From positions 1-64,000 of the forward strand of contig NZ_JBJGXI010000016.1 of NCBI RefSeq assembly GCF_045635475.1: a DNA stretch of 64,000 nucleotides, read 5' to 3'. The translations under genes were made by a program, and so were the position numbers. The notes below the pieces were generated by a model that made no database searches, had not been told where the DNA came from, and saw only the letters and a list, made by a program, of their open reading frames with translations. This document shows, piece by piece, positions 17,308 to 26,274 of this stretch. How positions within the stretch are numbered: position 1 is the stretch's first letter; every line of letters begins with the position of its first letter. The DNA is from JBJGXI01 sp045635475 (GTDB lineage: Bacteria; Bacillota; Bacilli; Bacillales; Amphibacillaceae).

Positions 17308-18291
17308 TTAATATGCTCCGCGAATATGCTGATGAATTTCATTATTATAAAAGTCCATTAGTCTTTGCATTTCTTTATCCGTAAAATCAGGAACTTTTAC
17401 CGCTTCTAAATTATCTTCCACTTGCTTAACGGTTTTAAAGCCTGGAATAACTGTAGAGATCGCTTCATGCTCTAGAATCCACTTTAACGAAGCACGCGTC
17501 ATGTTACCTCTATCGGTTGCAATCCACTCTAGCTGTCTACTTAATTCTACCCCTTTTTCAAACGGTAATCCAGCAAAGGTTTCACCGACATTGAAAGCAT
17601 CTCCATCACGATTAAAATTGCGATGGTCATCAGACTCAAATTGATGGTTAGAATTGAACTTTCCTGTTAATAAGCCGCTTGCTAATGGTACACGTGCAAG
17701 AATCCCAACACCTTTTTCAAGCGCTTTTGGAAACAACTCGTCCATAGGCTTCTGACGAAAAATGTTAAAGATTACTTGAAGCGTGCTAACGTTTGGCTGT
17801 TCTAAGCAAAATAATGCTTCTTCTACTGTTTCAACACTTACACCATAGTTGCGAATTTTCCCTTGTGCTTGTAATTTATCCAATACTTCAAAGACACTAC
17901 CTTCTTTGAGAATTTCAAAGGGTGGACAGTGAATTTGGAATAAATCAATCTGTTCACGTTCTAAACGCTTCAGGCTTGCGTCACAATAATCTGTTACGGA
18001 TTGTTCTGAATACGTTTGTAAATCGTGAATATCTCCTGCTCGACAAAATTTTGTTGCAACGTGTATTTTATCTTCTTTCCCTTTTGTTGCTTTTGCTAAT
18101 AACTCTTCACTGTGGCCATCGCCATAAACATCAGCAGTATCGAAGAAGTTGACACCTGCATCCATTGCTCGCGACAAACCATTTAATGCTTCCTCATCAC
18201 TCGTTTTTCCCCAAGAACCACCAATTGCCCATGTACCAAAACTTAATTCACTTACATTTAATCCTGTATTTCCTAATTTACGATATTTCAT
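17308..18291 (-). CDS. Aldo/keto reductase
   Basis: A 327-residue NADPH-dependent oxidoreductase of the TIM-barrel AKR superfamily (YhdN/YccK-like). The catalytic tetrad is Asp51 and Tyr56 in FFDTADVYGDGHSE, Lys81 in VATKF and His121 in LFQIHCPP. It lies 20 bases downstream of the SDR gene and 93 bases upstream of the ROK repressor, all on one strand. It likely reduces or oxidises a sugar or sugar acid intermediate in that pathway. The substrate cannot be assigned. Confidence 0.9.
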   Translation of the reverse strand: MKYRKLGNTGLNVSELSFGTWAIGGSWGKTSDEEALNGLSRAMDAGVNFFDTADVYGDGHSEELLAKATKGKEDKIHVATKFCRAGDIHDLQTYSEQSVTDYCDASLKRLEREQIDLFQIHCPPFEILKEGSVFEVLDKLQAQGKIRNYGVSVETVEEALFCLEQPNVSTLQVIFNIFRQKPMDELFPKALEKGVGILARVPLASGLLTGKFNSNHQFESDDHRNFNRDGDAFNVGETFAGLPFEKGVELSRQLEWIATDRGNMTRASLKWILEHEAISTVIPGFKTVKQVEDNLEAVKVPDFTDKEMQRLMDFYNNEIHQHIRGAY

Positions 18292-18311
18292 TTTGCCACT
18301 CCTCCTGATTA

Positions 18312-19157
18312 TTACAATTTAACGTAATCTCTCCATTTATGAACTGGCTTCCAGTCTAATAATTTTTTCGCTTTTTTATTAGAAAATAGTGTTTCATAGT
18401 CGCCTAATGGCCCACGAATCTCTACTTCCGGGTAAATCTCTTTCATTAAATCTTCACTTTTTATATCCATACTCGTATCGTCAGCCGCCACATTTAAAGC
18501 AACTGCACCTAACCCGTCCTTTTCAACGGCCAATCGGTATGCGGATGCTGCATCACGTGCATCGATATAACTCCACATAATTTTTCTTCTTACTTCTGGT
18601 TTATGAATGAAATCCGGGAAATCCGCATACATATGTGGCGCAATTACATTCCCAATTCGTAAGGAAACAACTTGCATGCCCGTACGACGATGAATCATTT
18701 CTCCTGTTTGTTCGTTAACGATTTTCGACAAACCATACGGATCTTGTGGTAGTGCCGGATGCGCCTCATCAAGTGGTACATATTGAGGCTCCAACCGCAC
18801 TGTTGGAAATACTAAGCCATATGCAGACTCACTCGATGTGATAACTGCTTTCTTAATACCTAAATTACCACAAGCTTCCAAGATATTGTAAGTTGTTACC
18901 GTATTATTTTCAAAAGTAACTTCATTTGTATGTATGCCTGGTCTTGGAATTGCTGCTAAATGTACAACTGCATCCGCTCCCTGCAATACCCCATACACTT
19001 CTCCTAAGTTTGTTAAATCGGCAATCAACGAATTACATAATGGCTCTTTCGGCAATTGACGGTCGACATTTAATACATCATATCCATGATCTAAAAATTC
19101 CTGTATTACAGATGGGCCTAATAGTCCACTTCCTCCAGTAATAACAACCTTTTTCAT
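18312..19157 (-). CDS. NAD-dependent epimerase/dehydratase family protein
   Basis: A 281-residue extended SDR. The Rossmann motif GGSGLLGPS is at residues 8-16, the AAIPRPG stretch follows strand four, and the catalytic YGLSK is in DPYGLSKIVNEQ. It is shorter than GalE-type sugar-nucleotide epimerases and resembles uronate or sugar dehydrogenase-like SDRs. The ATG is preferred over a GTG nine bases upstream because GAGGTG is then correctly spaced. It is first gene of the SDR-AKR-ROK operon, whose promoter carries a cre site, indicating a carbon-catabolic role. Confidence 0.85.
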   Translation of the reverse strand: MKKVVITGGSGLLGPSVIQEFLDHGYDVLNVDRQLPKEPLCNSLIADLTNLGEVYGVLQGADAVVHLAAIPRPGIHTNEVTFENNTVTTYNILEACGNLGIKKAVITSSESAYGLVFPTVRLEPQYVPLDEAHPALPQDPYGLSKIVNEQTGEMIHRRTGMQVVSLRIGNVIAPHMYADFPDFIHKPEVRRKIMWSYIDARDAASAYRLAVEKDGLGAVALNVAADDTSMDIKSEDLMKEIYPEVEIRGPLGDYETLFSNKKAKKLLDWKPVHKWRDYVKL

Positions 19158-19178
19158 TATAAACACACCTCACTATTT

Positions 19179-19192
19179 TGTGTACGCTTTCA
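19179..19192 (-). promoter_or_regulatory. CcpA catabolite-responsive element (cre)
   Basis: The minus strand reads TGAAAGCGTACACA, matching the cre consensus TGWAANCGNTNWCA at 13 of 14 positions. It lies 8-21 bases downstream of the -10 box, where CcpA acts as a roadblock or repressor. Confidence 0.75.
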
Positions 19193-19199
19193 CTTACTT

Positions 19200-19227
19200 A
19201 TTATACATCTCTGGCTCACTTTTTTAA
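19200..19227 (-). promoter_or_regulatory. Promoter of the SDR-AKR-ROK operon
   Basis: A perfect TATAAT (19200-19205, minus strand) lies 16 bases from a weak TTAAAA -35 (19222-19227). Confidence 0.55.
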
Positions 19228-19253
19228 AAGAAAGTGCTTTTTTTTGGAAGTTA

Positions 19254-21047
19254 TTATTTTTCGATGACTGTATCGATTAACGTAAATGTTTTTACATCTA
19301 CTAACCCTCGATTGGAAATCCTTATTTCTGGAATGACCGGCAAGGCAATTAAAGAAAACGTCATGAACGGGGCATGGATCGTACATCCTATTTCTCGCCA
19401 AGCGTTATCAAGCTGAGCAACTTGATCCGCCACCTCTCTTAACGGTTGATCAGACATTAGTCCAGCAATAGGCAATGCTACCTGTGCTAACACTTTGCCT
19501 TGGTTGACGACAATTGTTCCTCCACCGATTTCGGCTAATGTATTGGCGGCCATCGCCATATCAGCTGGGTCAACCCCCATTACAAGTAAATTGTGACTAT
19601 CATGCGCTACGGTGGACGCTACTGCTCCATGTTTTATTTGAAAACCATGAACAAATGCTGTTGCAATTTGACCGGTACCACGGTGTCGCTCAATACAAGC
19701 TAGGCGTATTACATCCTGTTCTACATCTGGCTCGATTATTCCATCTACCGAAGATAATTGTGCGGTCATTTTTTCTGTTCGCGCACTGTTTTCTATTGCT
19801 TTTATAACATTCACCTTTACAGTTGGGGTGCTATCATGTGCAACAAGGAAATCTTCTGGTTGTAAATCTTCGTTTAAGGTAACGGAATTTTTAATATCAG
19901 CTGGATATTCATAGGAAGGAAAATCAATCACTAACTGCTTATCCTTAACAACAACTTGACCATCTACTAGCACGGTAGACGGGTCCATTTGTTCCAAATC
20001 ATCTATAATTAAAATGTCTGCACACTTACCTGGGGTTAAACTTCCTAAATCATTGGTTTTATTGAAATAACGAGCAACATTAATGGTAGCCATTTGCATC
20101 GCCGTTACCGGATTAACGCCTTCCTCAATCGCACGACTAACCACATGATTTAAATGTCCTTTTTCGACTAATGTTTGCGGATAAACATCATCTGTAACAA
20201 GTAAAATTTGATCGGTGTTTACTTTATCTTCCGTCACGATTTTGATTACTTCTTTTACATCATGCCAGGCTGATCCTTCACGAATCATTACATACATGCC
20301 AAGACGGAGCTTTTCTAATCCTTGTTCACGCGTGACCGTCTCATGACAGGACGTTACACCTCGGGCAATATATGCTTGAAGCATCTGATTACTTCCATCC
20401 GGAAAGTGACCAGTCACTGTTTTATCCTTCTTGATCGTTGCCTCAATCTCCCCTGCCATTTTCGGATCACCATAAATAACGCCAGGAAAATTCATTACTT
20501 CGCCTAACCCTACAACATTTTCCCAATCCAAACCAGCTGTGATCTCTTCGACTCCAAGACTAGCACCCGCATCTTCTAAGCCATCTGTTGCTGGAACACA
20601 CGATGGAAAGGTAGTAAATACTTTCATTGGCAGCTGTTGTCCTTCTTCATGCATATGATGAACCCCTTTAGTGCCAAACACATTGGCAATCTCATGTGGG
20701 TCCATAAAGATACTCGTCGTGCCTTTCACTAGTGCCGCTTTGGCAAATTCAGTAACAGATAACATCGTACTCTCAACATGCATGTGCCCGTCCATGAAAC
20801 CCGGTGCTAAGTACTTGCCCTCGGCATCAATAACAGATGTGTCGGGACCAATCGTAAAGTTTGCATCACCAACATAGGCAATTCGGCCATTACTAACCGC
20901 TATATCTGTATGTTCCAGCAGTTCACCTGACATAACATTAACTAATGTTCCATTTGTAATTACTACGTCCGCTTTTCGCTTTCCTAACGCAACCTCTGAT
21001 AACGCTTGGCTTACTTCATAAAGCTTTTTCCTATCTGGTTTGAACAT
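19254..21047 (-). CDS. Adenine deaminase family protein
   Basis: A 597-residue amidohydrolase of the AdeC/YerA group, converting adenine to hypoxanthine in purine salvage. Motifs: metal-binding GFMDGHMHVEST (H88, H90), FMDPHEIANVFG, GLGEVMNFPGV and the C-terminal cysteine/histidine stretch ACIERHRGTG. The sequence resembles the YerA-type subgroup more than AdeC itself, so activity on adenine is likely but not certain. The frame extends 75 bases further upstream. I start at 21047 because GGGAGGGGAAAGG sits immediately before that ATG and family members begin similarly. It is monocistronic. Confidence 0.82.
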   Translation of the reverse strand: MFKPDRKKLYEVSQALSEVALGKRKADVVITNGTLVNVMSGELLEHTDIAVSNGRIAYVGDANFTIGPDTSVIDAEGKYLAPGFMDGHMHVESTMLSVTEFAKAALVKGTTSIFMDPHEIANVFGTKGVHHMHEEGQQLPMKVFTTFPSCVPATDGLEDAGASLGVEEITAGLDWENVVGLGEVMNFPGVIYGDPKMAGEIEATIKKDKTVTGHFPDGSNQMLQAYIARGVTSCHETVTREQGLEKLRLGMYVMIREGSAWHDVKEVIKIVTEDKVNTDQILLVTDDVYPQTLVEKGHLNHVVSRAIEEGVNPVTAMQMATINVARYFNKTNDLGSLTPGKCADILIIDDLEQMDPSTVLVDGQVVVKDKQLVIDFPSYEYPADIKNSVTLNEDLQPEDFLVAHDSTPTVKVNVIKAIENSARTEKMTAQLSSVDGIIEPDVEQDVIRLACIERHRGTGQIATAFVHGFQIKHGAVASTVAHDSHNLLVMGVDPADMAMAANTLAEIGGGTIVVNQGKVLAQVALPIAGLMSDQPLREVADQVAQLDNAWREIGCTIHAPFMTFSLIALPVIPEIRISNRGLVDVKTFTLIDTVIEK

Positions 21048-21172
21048 TCCTTTCCCCTCCCAATTTTTAAAATCTAATTCCTCATCATACTGGTCTTTCG
21101 CTAGTAACATACGTATATACAATTCCCAAGTGTGAATAGCATTGTAAGGTATTATGTAATCTTTATAAACAA

Positions 21173-21204
21173 AGAAGTCGACGGTTGGATTGCCTTCGAC
21201 TTCT
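21173..21204 (-). terminator. HAD phosphatase gene terminator
   Basis: AGAAGTCGA pairs with TCGACTTCT and is followed by TTGTTT on the minus strand. A second inverted repeat, GTCAATTTC...GAAATTGAC, lies between it and the stop codon (21214-21267). Confidence 0.6.
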
Positions 21205-21274
21205 GCTTGTTAGTCAATTTCTTCGCTATACGCATTATCAGCTGCATAAGGTAATTACGAAATTGACGCTGATC

Positions 21275-22129
21275 TTATATGTTGAATTTCGCTTGCAAAT
21301 AGTGATAAACACCGTCTTCTTCATTCGTATATTCGCACACTTCATCCGCTAAGCTTTTCATCGTATCGTCAGCGTTTTTCATCGCGACTGCATGCCCGAC
21401 TAACTCGAACATCTGGATATCGTTATGACTGTCACCGATTGCCAATACATCTTTCTTATCTAAATTGAATTTGTCTAACAAATAAGCGATACCTGTTGCC
21501 TTATTCACTCCCGCAACCATCACTTCAACATTGTGCGGAGTTGATGATGAAGTAGTAAAGTCAACCGTTTGCTTCAATTGATTCAATTCGTTTATCCATT
21601 GATTAATATGCGCACGGTCTTTACTAAAGAAGTAAAACTTCGATACATTTTTCGGTTGTAAACTATCTACCCATTCGATATCTTCGGTGATCGCCTCTTT
21701 TCGAGAGCGCCACTCACTTTCCTCTACACCATCTGGTTTTGGATCATTTATTTGCTCAATAATATAAGATTTATCTTTTTCGAGAGAGAATCTTTGTCCT
21801 TGATTGGGATGCACTTCATAGTAGATATGGTTTTTCCGAGCTCTATCTACTAAATCCTCAACTAACTTTGCTGGCAATGCATTCTCCGCTAACTTCTCCT
21901 CACCAATTGTGACAACCATCCCGTTTGAACTAACGATTCCATCAACTTCAAAATCATCTGGGATCACGTCACTAATTTCCATTAAAGTTCTACCCGTTGC
22001 TATGAAAACATACACACCATTTTGCCTTAACTGCTGGATGTATAATTTCAAGCGGTCACTAGCACGATTGTGGTCATTTAAGATCGTACCGTCCATGTCT
22101 AAAAATACAGCTTTTACTTGATGATTCAT
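21275..22129 (-). CDS. Cof-type HAD phosphatase
   Basis: A 284-residue haloacid-dehalogenase-fold hydrolase of the Cof/YitU/YwtE subfamily. Motif I is FLDMDGTIL (nucleophile D11, D13), motif II is the Thr in FIATGRT, motif III Lys is near residue 200 and motif IV is AIGDSHNDIQMF. A C2-type cap domain occupies about 85-190. Members dephosphorylate small metabolites such as sugar phosphates or flavin precursors. The substrate here is unknown. Confidence 0.9.
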   Translation of the reverse strand: MNHQVKAVFLDMDGTILNDHNRASDRLKLYIQQLRQNGVYVFIATGRTLMEISDVIPDDFEVDGIVSSNGMVVTIGEEKLAENALPAKLVEDLVDRARKNHIYYEVHPNQGQRFSLEKDKSYIIEQINDPKPDGVEESEWRSRKEAITEDIEWVDSLQPKNVSKFYFFSKDRAHINQWINELNQLKQTVDFTTSSSTPHNVEVMVAGVNKATGIAYLLDKFNLDKKDVLAIGDSHNDIQMFELVGHAVAMKNADDTMKSLADEVCEYTNEEDGVYHYLQAKFNI

Positions 22130-22206
22130 TGGTGCACCTCATTCTAAAACGAAACTTTTATTTGCTATTTAGTATATCATAATCGCATTTCTTACTTATA
22201 GTTCGT

Positions 22207-22373
22207 GTTCAAAAAGTTCCATTTTTAGCACCGAGAAGATTGGATGAAGCTAGAAAAAGAGGACCGGAGCGTAGACAAAACCTACGTGAGGACCGGATTT
22301 TTCGGCTGAATCCAATATTCGACGTCAATAAGCTTCTTGAGTAATCATTGTGATCAATTGGGACTTTTTGAAC
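22207..22373. repeat. 167-bp element with GTTCAAAAAGT terminal inverted repeats
   Basis: The ends GTTCAAAAAGTTCCA and TGGGACTTTTTGAAC are inverted. The interior carries a GGACCGGA direct pair around a GTAG...CTAC core. The same terminus bounds the 52-bp structure after galT. It lies in a convergence-free spacer just downstream of the SDR stop codon and could double as its terminator. Confidence 0.65.
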
Positions 22374-22379
22374 AACCTC

Positions 22380-23168
22380 TTATAGTAATGTCTCTGCACC
22401 ATCAATAAATACTTCAGTCCCTGTAATATGACTCGAAGCATCCGATAGAAGAAAATGAACCAAATCAGCTACTTGTTCCGGGCTACCTGGGTGATGCTCT
22501 AACGGTTGATTTCCCTCCGGATACTCAACCGGAATCTTGATTTTATCTAGGTTATCTTTATCAGGAAAAGTATTTTCACCAATGTTTGTTTTAATTGCAC
22601 CAGGACATATCACATTCACTCGAATTTTGTATTGTGCTAACTCTAATGCTGCCATTTTACCAAAAGCCATCTGACCGGCCTTTGATGAGCTATAGGCAGA
22701 CATGCCGAAACCAGAGAAGGTTCGGTTACCATTGATTGAACTTGTTATCACAATACTTCCACCATTTTGCTTCAAATGAGGAATAGCGTATTTTACTGTC
22801 AAAAATGTACTTTTTAAATTCGTTGTTAACGTTTGGTCCCAATCCTCCGGGCTCAGATCCTCTATCGGGGCAACTTTTCCGTTTATACCGGCATTAGCAA
22901 ATACCATGTCCAGTCGTCCCCACTGATCTACCACTTGTTGTATACTGTCTTCCACCCGTTTTGGATCCGACACATCGGTATCTGTGATGAGTGCTTGTCC
23001 ACCCATGTCTTCAATCTGCTGCTTCACTTTTGCAGCATTTTTCTCTTTTAAATCGACTAGCCCTACTTTTGCGCCTGCCTGAGCTAAGCGAATTGCCGCG
23101 GCTTCCCCGATACCAGAACCTGCCCCTGTAATAATCGCGACCTTATTTGTTAAAGATTGCTTATCCAT
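22380..23168 (-). CDS. Short-chain dehydrogenase/reductase
   Basis: A 262-residue classical SDR. The cofactor motif TGAGSGIGEA is at 14-23, NAG is at 92-94, the catalytic Ser is at 143/144 (ITSSING) and the Tyr159/Lys163 pair is in YSSSKAG. Asp39 in GLVDLKEK suggests NAD preference. The C-terminal HITGTEVFIDGAETLL is typical. It is not obviously part of an operon; the dioxygenase gene upstream is 106 bases away on the same strand. The substrate is unknown. Confidence 0.9.
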   Translation of the reverse strand: MDKQSLTNKVAIITGAGSGIGEAAAIRLAQAGAKVGLVDLKEKNAAKVKQQIEDMGGQALITDTDVSDPKRVEDSIQQVVDQWGRLDMVFANAGINGKVAPIEDLSPEDWDQTLTTNLKSTFLTVKYAIPHLKQNGGSIVITSSINGNRTFSGFGMSAYSSSKAGQMAFGKMAALELAQYKIRVNVICPGAIKTNIGENTFPDKDNLDKIKIPVEYPEGNQPLEHHPGSPEQVADLVHFLLSDASSHITGTEVFIDGAETLL

Positions 23169-23274
23169 GTAATCATTCTCCTTATCCTTTTGTAATTAGA
23201 ATAACCTCAATGAATTGCCCTATGTGTAAATTGGTAGAGAAAAAGCCCAAATCAGTATCGATTCAGGCCCTCTC

Positions 23275-24249
23275 TTATGATTGCTTCGTATCTAACGGTT
23301 TTAATTTCGCTTCAATTTGTGCACGTTTATCTTCAAAAAATGGCGGTAATGCAACAGTTTCACCTAAGTGTTCAACATCTTCATCTGTAGCAAAACCAGG
23401 TCCATCTGTTGCTAATTCGAACAATATCCCATTGGGCTCTCTAAAATACAGCGATTGGAAATAATAGCGATCCACCAGACCTGAATTCGGCATCCGGTTT
23501 TGTCTGATTATATCTCTCCAAGCTGATAACTCCTGTTCGTCATGTACTCGAAAAGCTACATGGTGCACACTGCCACGGCCAGGTTTTTCCTTTGGCAAAT
23601 CTGTTCTGTGCTCAATATGCACCTCTGCACCAGTGCCGCCTTCACCTGTTTCATATACTTCAATATTAGGCTGACCCTCGACAAAGGCAGGATAACTTCC
23701 AGCATGTCTAAAACCCATGATCTCGGTTAGTACTTTTACAGTAGGCTCTGGATTCGGCACAGTGAGCCTAACCGGACCTAGACCAATAATTCCTTTGTTT
23801 TGCGGAACTGGCGCCTTATCCCACGGTGTACCACCGGCCACGCCTTTGTTATTTTGATCAGAAACGAGTACTAGTCGCTGACCCTCGTGATCTGTAAAGT
23901 GAAGGACTTTTCTACCAAATTCCTCTGTTATCGCTTCATGCTTGACATTATGATCCGCTAACCTGCTTTTCCAAAAATCCAACGCCTCATCGTTCGCTAC
24001 ACGAAGAGCTGTAAAGGAGATACTATTATTTCCTTCATATGTGTGTCCTGCTCTCGGGATTTCAAAGAACGTTAAATCTGTACCTGGATTACCAACCTCA
24101 TCTGCATAAAATAAATGATACATACTCGTATCGTCTTGATTAACAGATTTTTTCACCAAACGCATGCCTAGTACTTTCGTATAAAAATCATAATTATCCT
24201 TTGCAACAGCGGTAATGGATGACACATGATGTATACCCTTTAGTTCCAT
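23275..24249 (-). CDS. Ring-cleaving dioxygenase, MhqO-like
   Basis: A 324-residue protein with two vicinal-oxygen-chelate (glyoxalase-fold) halves. Metal-ligand positions are visible in GIHHVSSIT (N-terminal), SVHHVAFRV (about 213-221) and YFREPNGILFELATDGPGF (C-terminal Glu). This matches the MhqO/MhqA family of Bacillus hydroquinone-specific extradiol dioxygenases, which are induced by quinones and azo compounds. The ATG at 24249 follows AAAGGAG. The neighbouring SDR may act with it, but that is inference. Confidence 0.85.
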   Translation of the reverse strand: MELKGIHHVSSITAVAKDNYDFYTKVLGMRLVKKSVNQDDTSMYHLFYADEVGNPGTDLTFFEIPRAGHTYEGNNSISFTALRVANDEALDFWKSRLADHNVKHEAITEEFGRKVLHFTDHEGQRLVLVSDQNNKGVAGGTPWDKAPVPQNKGIIGLGPVRLTVPNPEPTVKVLTEIMGFRHAGSYPAFVEGQPNIEVYETGEGGTGAEVHIEHRTDLPKEKPGRGSVHHVAFRVHDEQELSAWRDIIRQNRMPNSGLVDRYYFQSLYFREPNGILFELATDGPGFATDEDVEHLGETVALPPFFEDKRAQIEAKLKPLDTKQS

Positions 24250-24389
24250 CCTACACACTCCTTTATTTATTTATTTAGATTAAGCTGATTTGTGTAAATT
24301 CATTCAACAAAGCGTCACATATATTTTATGTAAATTATTATAGTTGGTAATTATCTCGATTTCAAGATAATTGCTTTACTTTTAGTCTG

Positions 24390-24418
24390 TTTACCTTTTT
24401 TCTTCCCTATGCTATAGT
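24390..24418 (+). promoter_or_regulatory. Promoter of the TPP riboswitch-thiW transcript
   Basis: TTTACC (24390-24395), a 17-base spacer ending TATGC, and TATAGT (24413-24418) give a plausible sigma-A promoter 23 bases before the riboswitch. Confidence 0.6.
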
Positions 24419-24440
24419 GAAATTAATCAATTGAATAGAA

Positions 24441-24540
24441 ACTACTAGGGGTGCCTATGGATGTGTAGGCTGAGAGAAGAGCACAATGCTTTTTAACTCT
24501 AAGGACCTGATCTGGCTCGTACCAGCGGAGGGAAGTAGTA
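24441..24540 (+). promoter_or_regulatory. TPP (THI-box) riboswitch
   Basis: The conserved elements are in order: GGGGTGCC, GGCTGAGA, a variable stem, ACCTGATCTGGCTCGTACC and AGCGGAGGGAAGT. ACTACT at the start pairs with AGTAGT at the end to form P1. Binding of thiamine pyrophosphate should shut down thiW through the terminator that follows. Confidence 0.95.
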
Positions 24541-24564
24541 CGGAAAATCATACTATTTGGTTAT

Positions 24565-24601
24565 AAACCAGGTCCTGCTTGTCATGGATCTGGTTTTTTT
24601 A
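24565..24601 (+). terminator. Expression-platform terminator of the TPP riboswitch
   Basis: AAACCAGGTCC pairs with GGATCTGGTTT (one G-U), followed by a run of T. It lies between the aptamer and thiW, the usual position for transcriptional attenuation. Confidence 0.85.
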
Positions 24602-24624
24602 TTTTTATTTAGGGGGAGCTATTT

Positions 24625-25125
24625 ATGAGGAACAACACAAGATTATTAACGACAATGGCAATTTTTGTAGCAATCGGAGTTATCGGATCATCAATTCTTG
24701 GATTTCAGATTGGTGTCGCAAAGGTCTATCCGATTCAACACGCGGTCAATGTTATGGCAGCCGTAGTGTTAGGACCAATTCCAGCAGTGACTATCGCTTT
24801 TACGATTGGATTACTACGGAACTTATTAGGCTTAGGAACTTTGCTTGCATTCCCAGGTGGTATGATTGGCGCACTATTAGCAGGATATTTGTATCGTTGG
24901 ACAAAAAAGAAATATATGGCTGCAACCGGTGAAATGATTGGTACAGGTATCATCGGCGCACTGTTCTCTGTCCCATACGCCAATGTGTTAATGGGAACTT
25001 CTTACGGGGCACTTGGATTTATTCCTAGCTTTTTAGCTAGTAGTGCTTTAGGAGCTGTTATTGGTGTATTGGTGTTAAACCGTGTAAACCTAGAAAATAT
25101 GGTTCCGAAAGAGCTACGATCATAA
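24625..25125 (+). CDS. thiW: ThiW, S-component of an ECF thiamine-precursor transporter
   Basis: A 166-residue integral membrane protein with five or six helices. It shows the ThiW pattern VYPIQHAVNVMAAVVLGP, a conserved AFTIGLLRN and TLLAFPGGMIGA. ThiW works with the shared energy-coupling module EcfAA'T and is thought to import a thiamine precursor such as the thiazole moiety. AGGGGGAG before the ATG supports the start. The TPP riboswitch directly upstream strongly supports a thiamine role. It is monocistronic: a strong terminator follows and no thiM/thiE is present. Confidence 0.92.
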   Translation: MRNNTRLLTTMAIFVAIGVIGSSILGFQIGVAKVYPIQHAVNVMAAVVLGPIPAVTIAFTIGLLRNLLGLGTLLAFPGGMIGALLAGYLYRWTKKKYMAATGEMIGTGIIGALFSVPYANVLMGTSYGALGFIPSFLASSALGAVIGVLVLNRVNLENMVPKELRS

Positions 25126-25142
25126 TTTATGAAAATCCTACT

Positions 25143-25178
25143 GAAAACGCATGGATGTATAAACATCCATGCGTTTTC
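25143..25178. terminator. Bidirectional terminator between thiW and the DMT transporter
   Basis: GAAAACGCATGGATG pairs perfectly with CATCCATGCGTTTTC around a six-base loop. A and T runs on both sides let it serve both converging genes. Confidence 0.85.
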
Positions 25179-25189
25179 TAGTTCAGACC

Positions 25190-26152
25190 TTACCCAGATT
25201 CACGTAGACCTGATTCAACCTTATCAACTTTCCCGCGATTCACACGGAATTGTGTTGTCAATATAACACCAGTAATTACGATAAATGTACCGATTATTTG
25301 CATTACAGTGATCGTTTCACCTAACCAAAGGTAGGCTCCAAGCATCGTAACGACTGGAAGAAAATTTAAAAATACAGAAGCCTGTGATGCACTTAATAAA
25401 TCAACGGCTCGATTATAAAAAACTAACGCAATAAATGACGGGAAAATTCCTAAATACAAAAATCCGATCATATGACTAGAAGCCGAAAATGCAGGTACCC
25501 CGGTCACTACCCATTCGATCCCTACAATAGGTAATAACACGACAACAGAAACTCCAGTCATCACAAACAAGGCAGCAAAAGACGGAAACAAATGCATATA
25601 TCGCTTCACGCAAATGGAATAAATTGCCCAGGAAATAATAGCTCCTATCATGATAGCATCTCCGATATTCCAAGCTATCGATGCCAATTCAAAGATTTTC
25701 CCATCCAAAACAACCCATATCGCCCCTAGAAAAGATAATATAATTCCAATCCACTGGATGCCTTGCAGCTTTTCTTTTAATAGAAAAATGCTTAGCAATA
25801 CTGTCACGACGGGTATAACCGATTCTAATACAGACACATTGGTTGCCGTAGTGAATTGTAACGCTCCGTAGATAAATGTGTTAAAAAAGGTGACCCCACT
25901 TAATGTCATCACGAGTAATGGTATTTTATGATTCCAAAAAGTTAACCGGTTTTTCCAGAAAGATGAGATCCCTAGTGGAGTTAACACAATAAACGCAACG
26001 AATAATCGCATAAATGCAATCGTAAACGGTGGTAAATCATTGAGCGCCTTTCCAACTAAGATATTGCCAGCGTAAAAAATAACTACGAATATCATTAAAA
26101 TATATGGATAAATAAAATCCCCTCTTTTCAAAGCGAAAGTGACAACTTCCAC
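25190..26152 (-). CDS. DMT-family (EamA) transporter
   Basis: A 320-residue inner-membrane protein with about ten helices in two EamA repeats. Both repeats show the typical pattern: a G-N-I-L-V-G-K-A-L start in the first, SWAIYSICVKRY at the start of the second, and the P-x-x-x-A/LLSIFLLKE motif ending each half. Such proteins export amino acids or other small metabolites. The start is uncertain: the GTG at 26152 has no good ribosome binding site and a TTG eight codons later is also possible. The tail GLRESG is cytosolic. Confidence 0.85.
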   Translation of the reverse strand: MEVVTFALKRGDFIYPYILMIFVVIFYAGNILVGKALNDLPPFTIAFMRLFVAFIVLTPLGISSFWKNRLTFWNHKIPLLVMTLSGVTFFNTFIYGALQFTTATNVSVLESVIPVVTVLLSIFLLKEKLQGIQWIGIILSFLGAIWVVLDGKIFELASIAWNIGDAIMIGAIISWAIYSICVKRYMHLFPSFAALFVMTGVSVVVLLPIVGIEWVVTGVPAFSASSHMIGFLYLGIFPSFIALVFYNRAVDLLSASQASVFLNFLPVVTMLGAYLWLGETITVMQIIGTFIVITGVILTTQFRVNRGKVDKVESGLRESG

Positions 26153-26223
26153 GATAACACGGATGGCTGTTCTACCATAGCAATTTGTAATTAGTTTCTT
26201 AAATCAAACGCGTTTGTCTGAAA

Positions 26224-26274
26224 AAGCATAGAAAAAGCCTAAATCTTAATCCGATTTAGGCTTTTTCTATGCTT
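26224..26274 (-). terminator. 22-bp perfect hairpin over the end of the AraC-type gene
   Basis: The arms 26224-26245 and 26253-26274 are perfectly complementary (core AAAAAGCCTAAATC / GATTTAGGCTTTTT) with a seven-base loop. One arm overlaps the stop codon. It acts as terminator and is unusually long. Confidence 0.75.

Noticed and set aside
21048..21272. Purine riboswitch upstream of the adenine deaminase gene
   Set aside because: The region contains inverted repeats belonging to the end of the HAD gene but none of the conserved purine aptamer loops.
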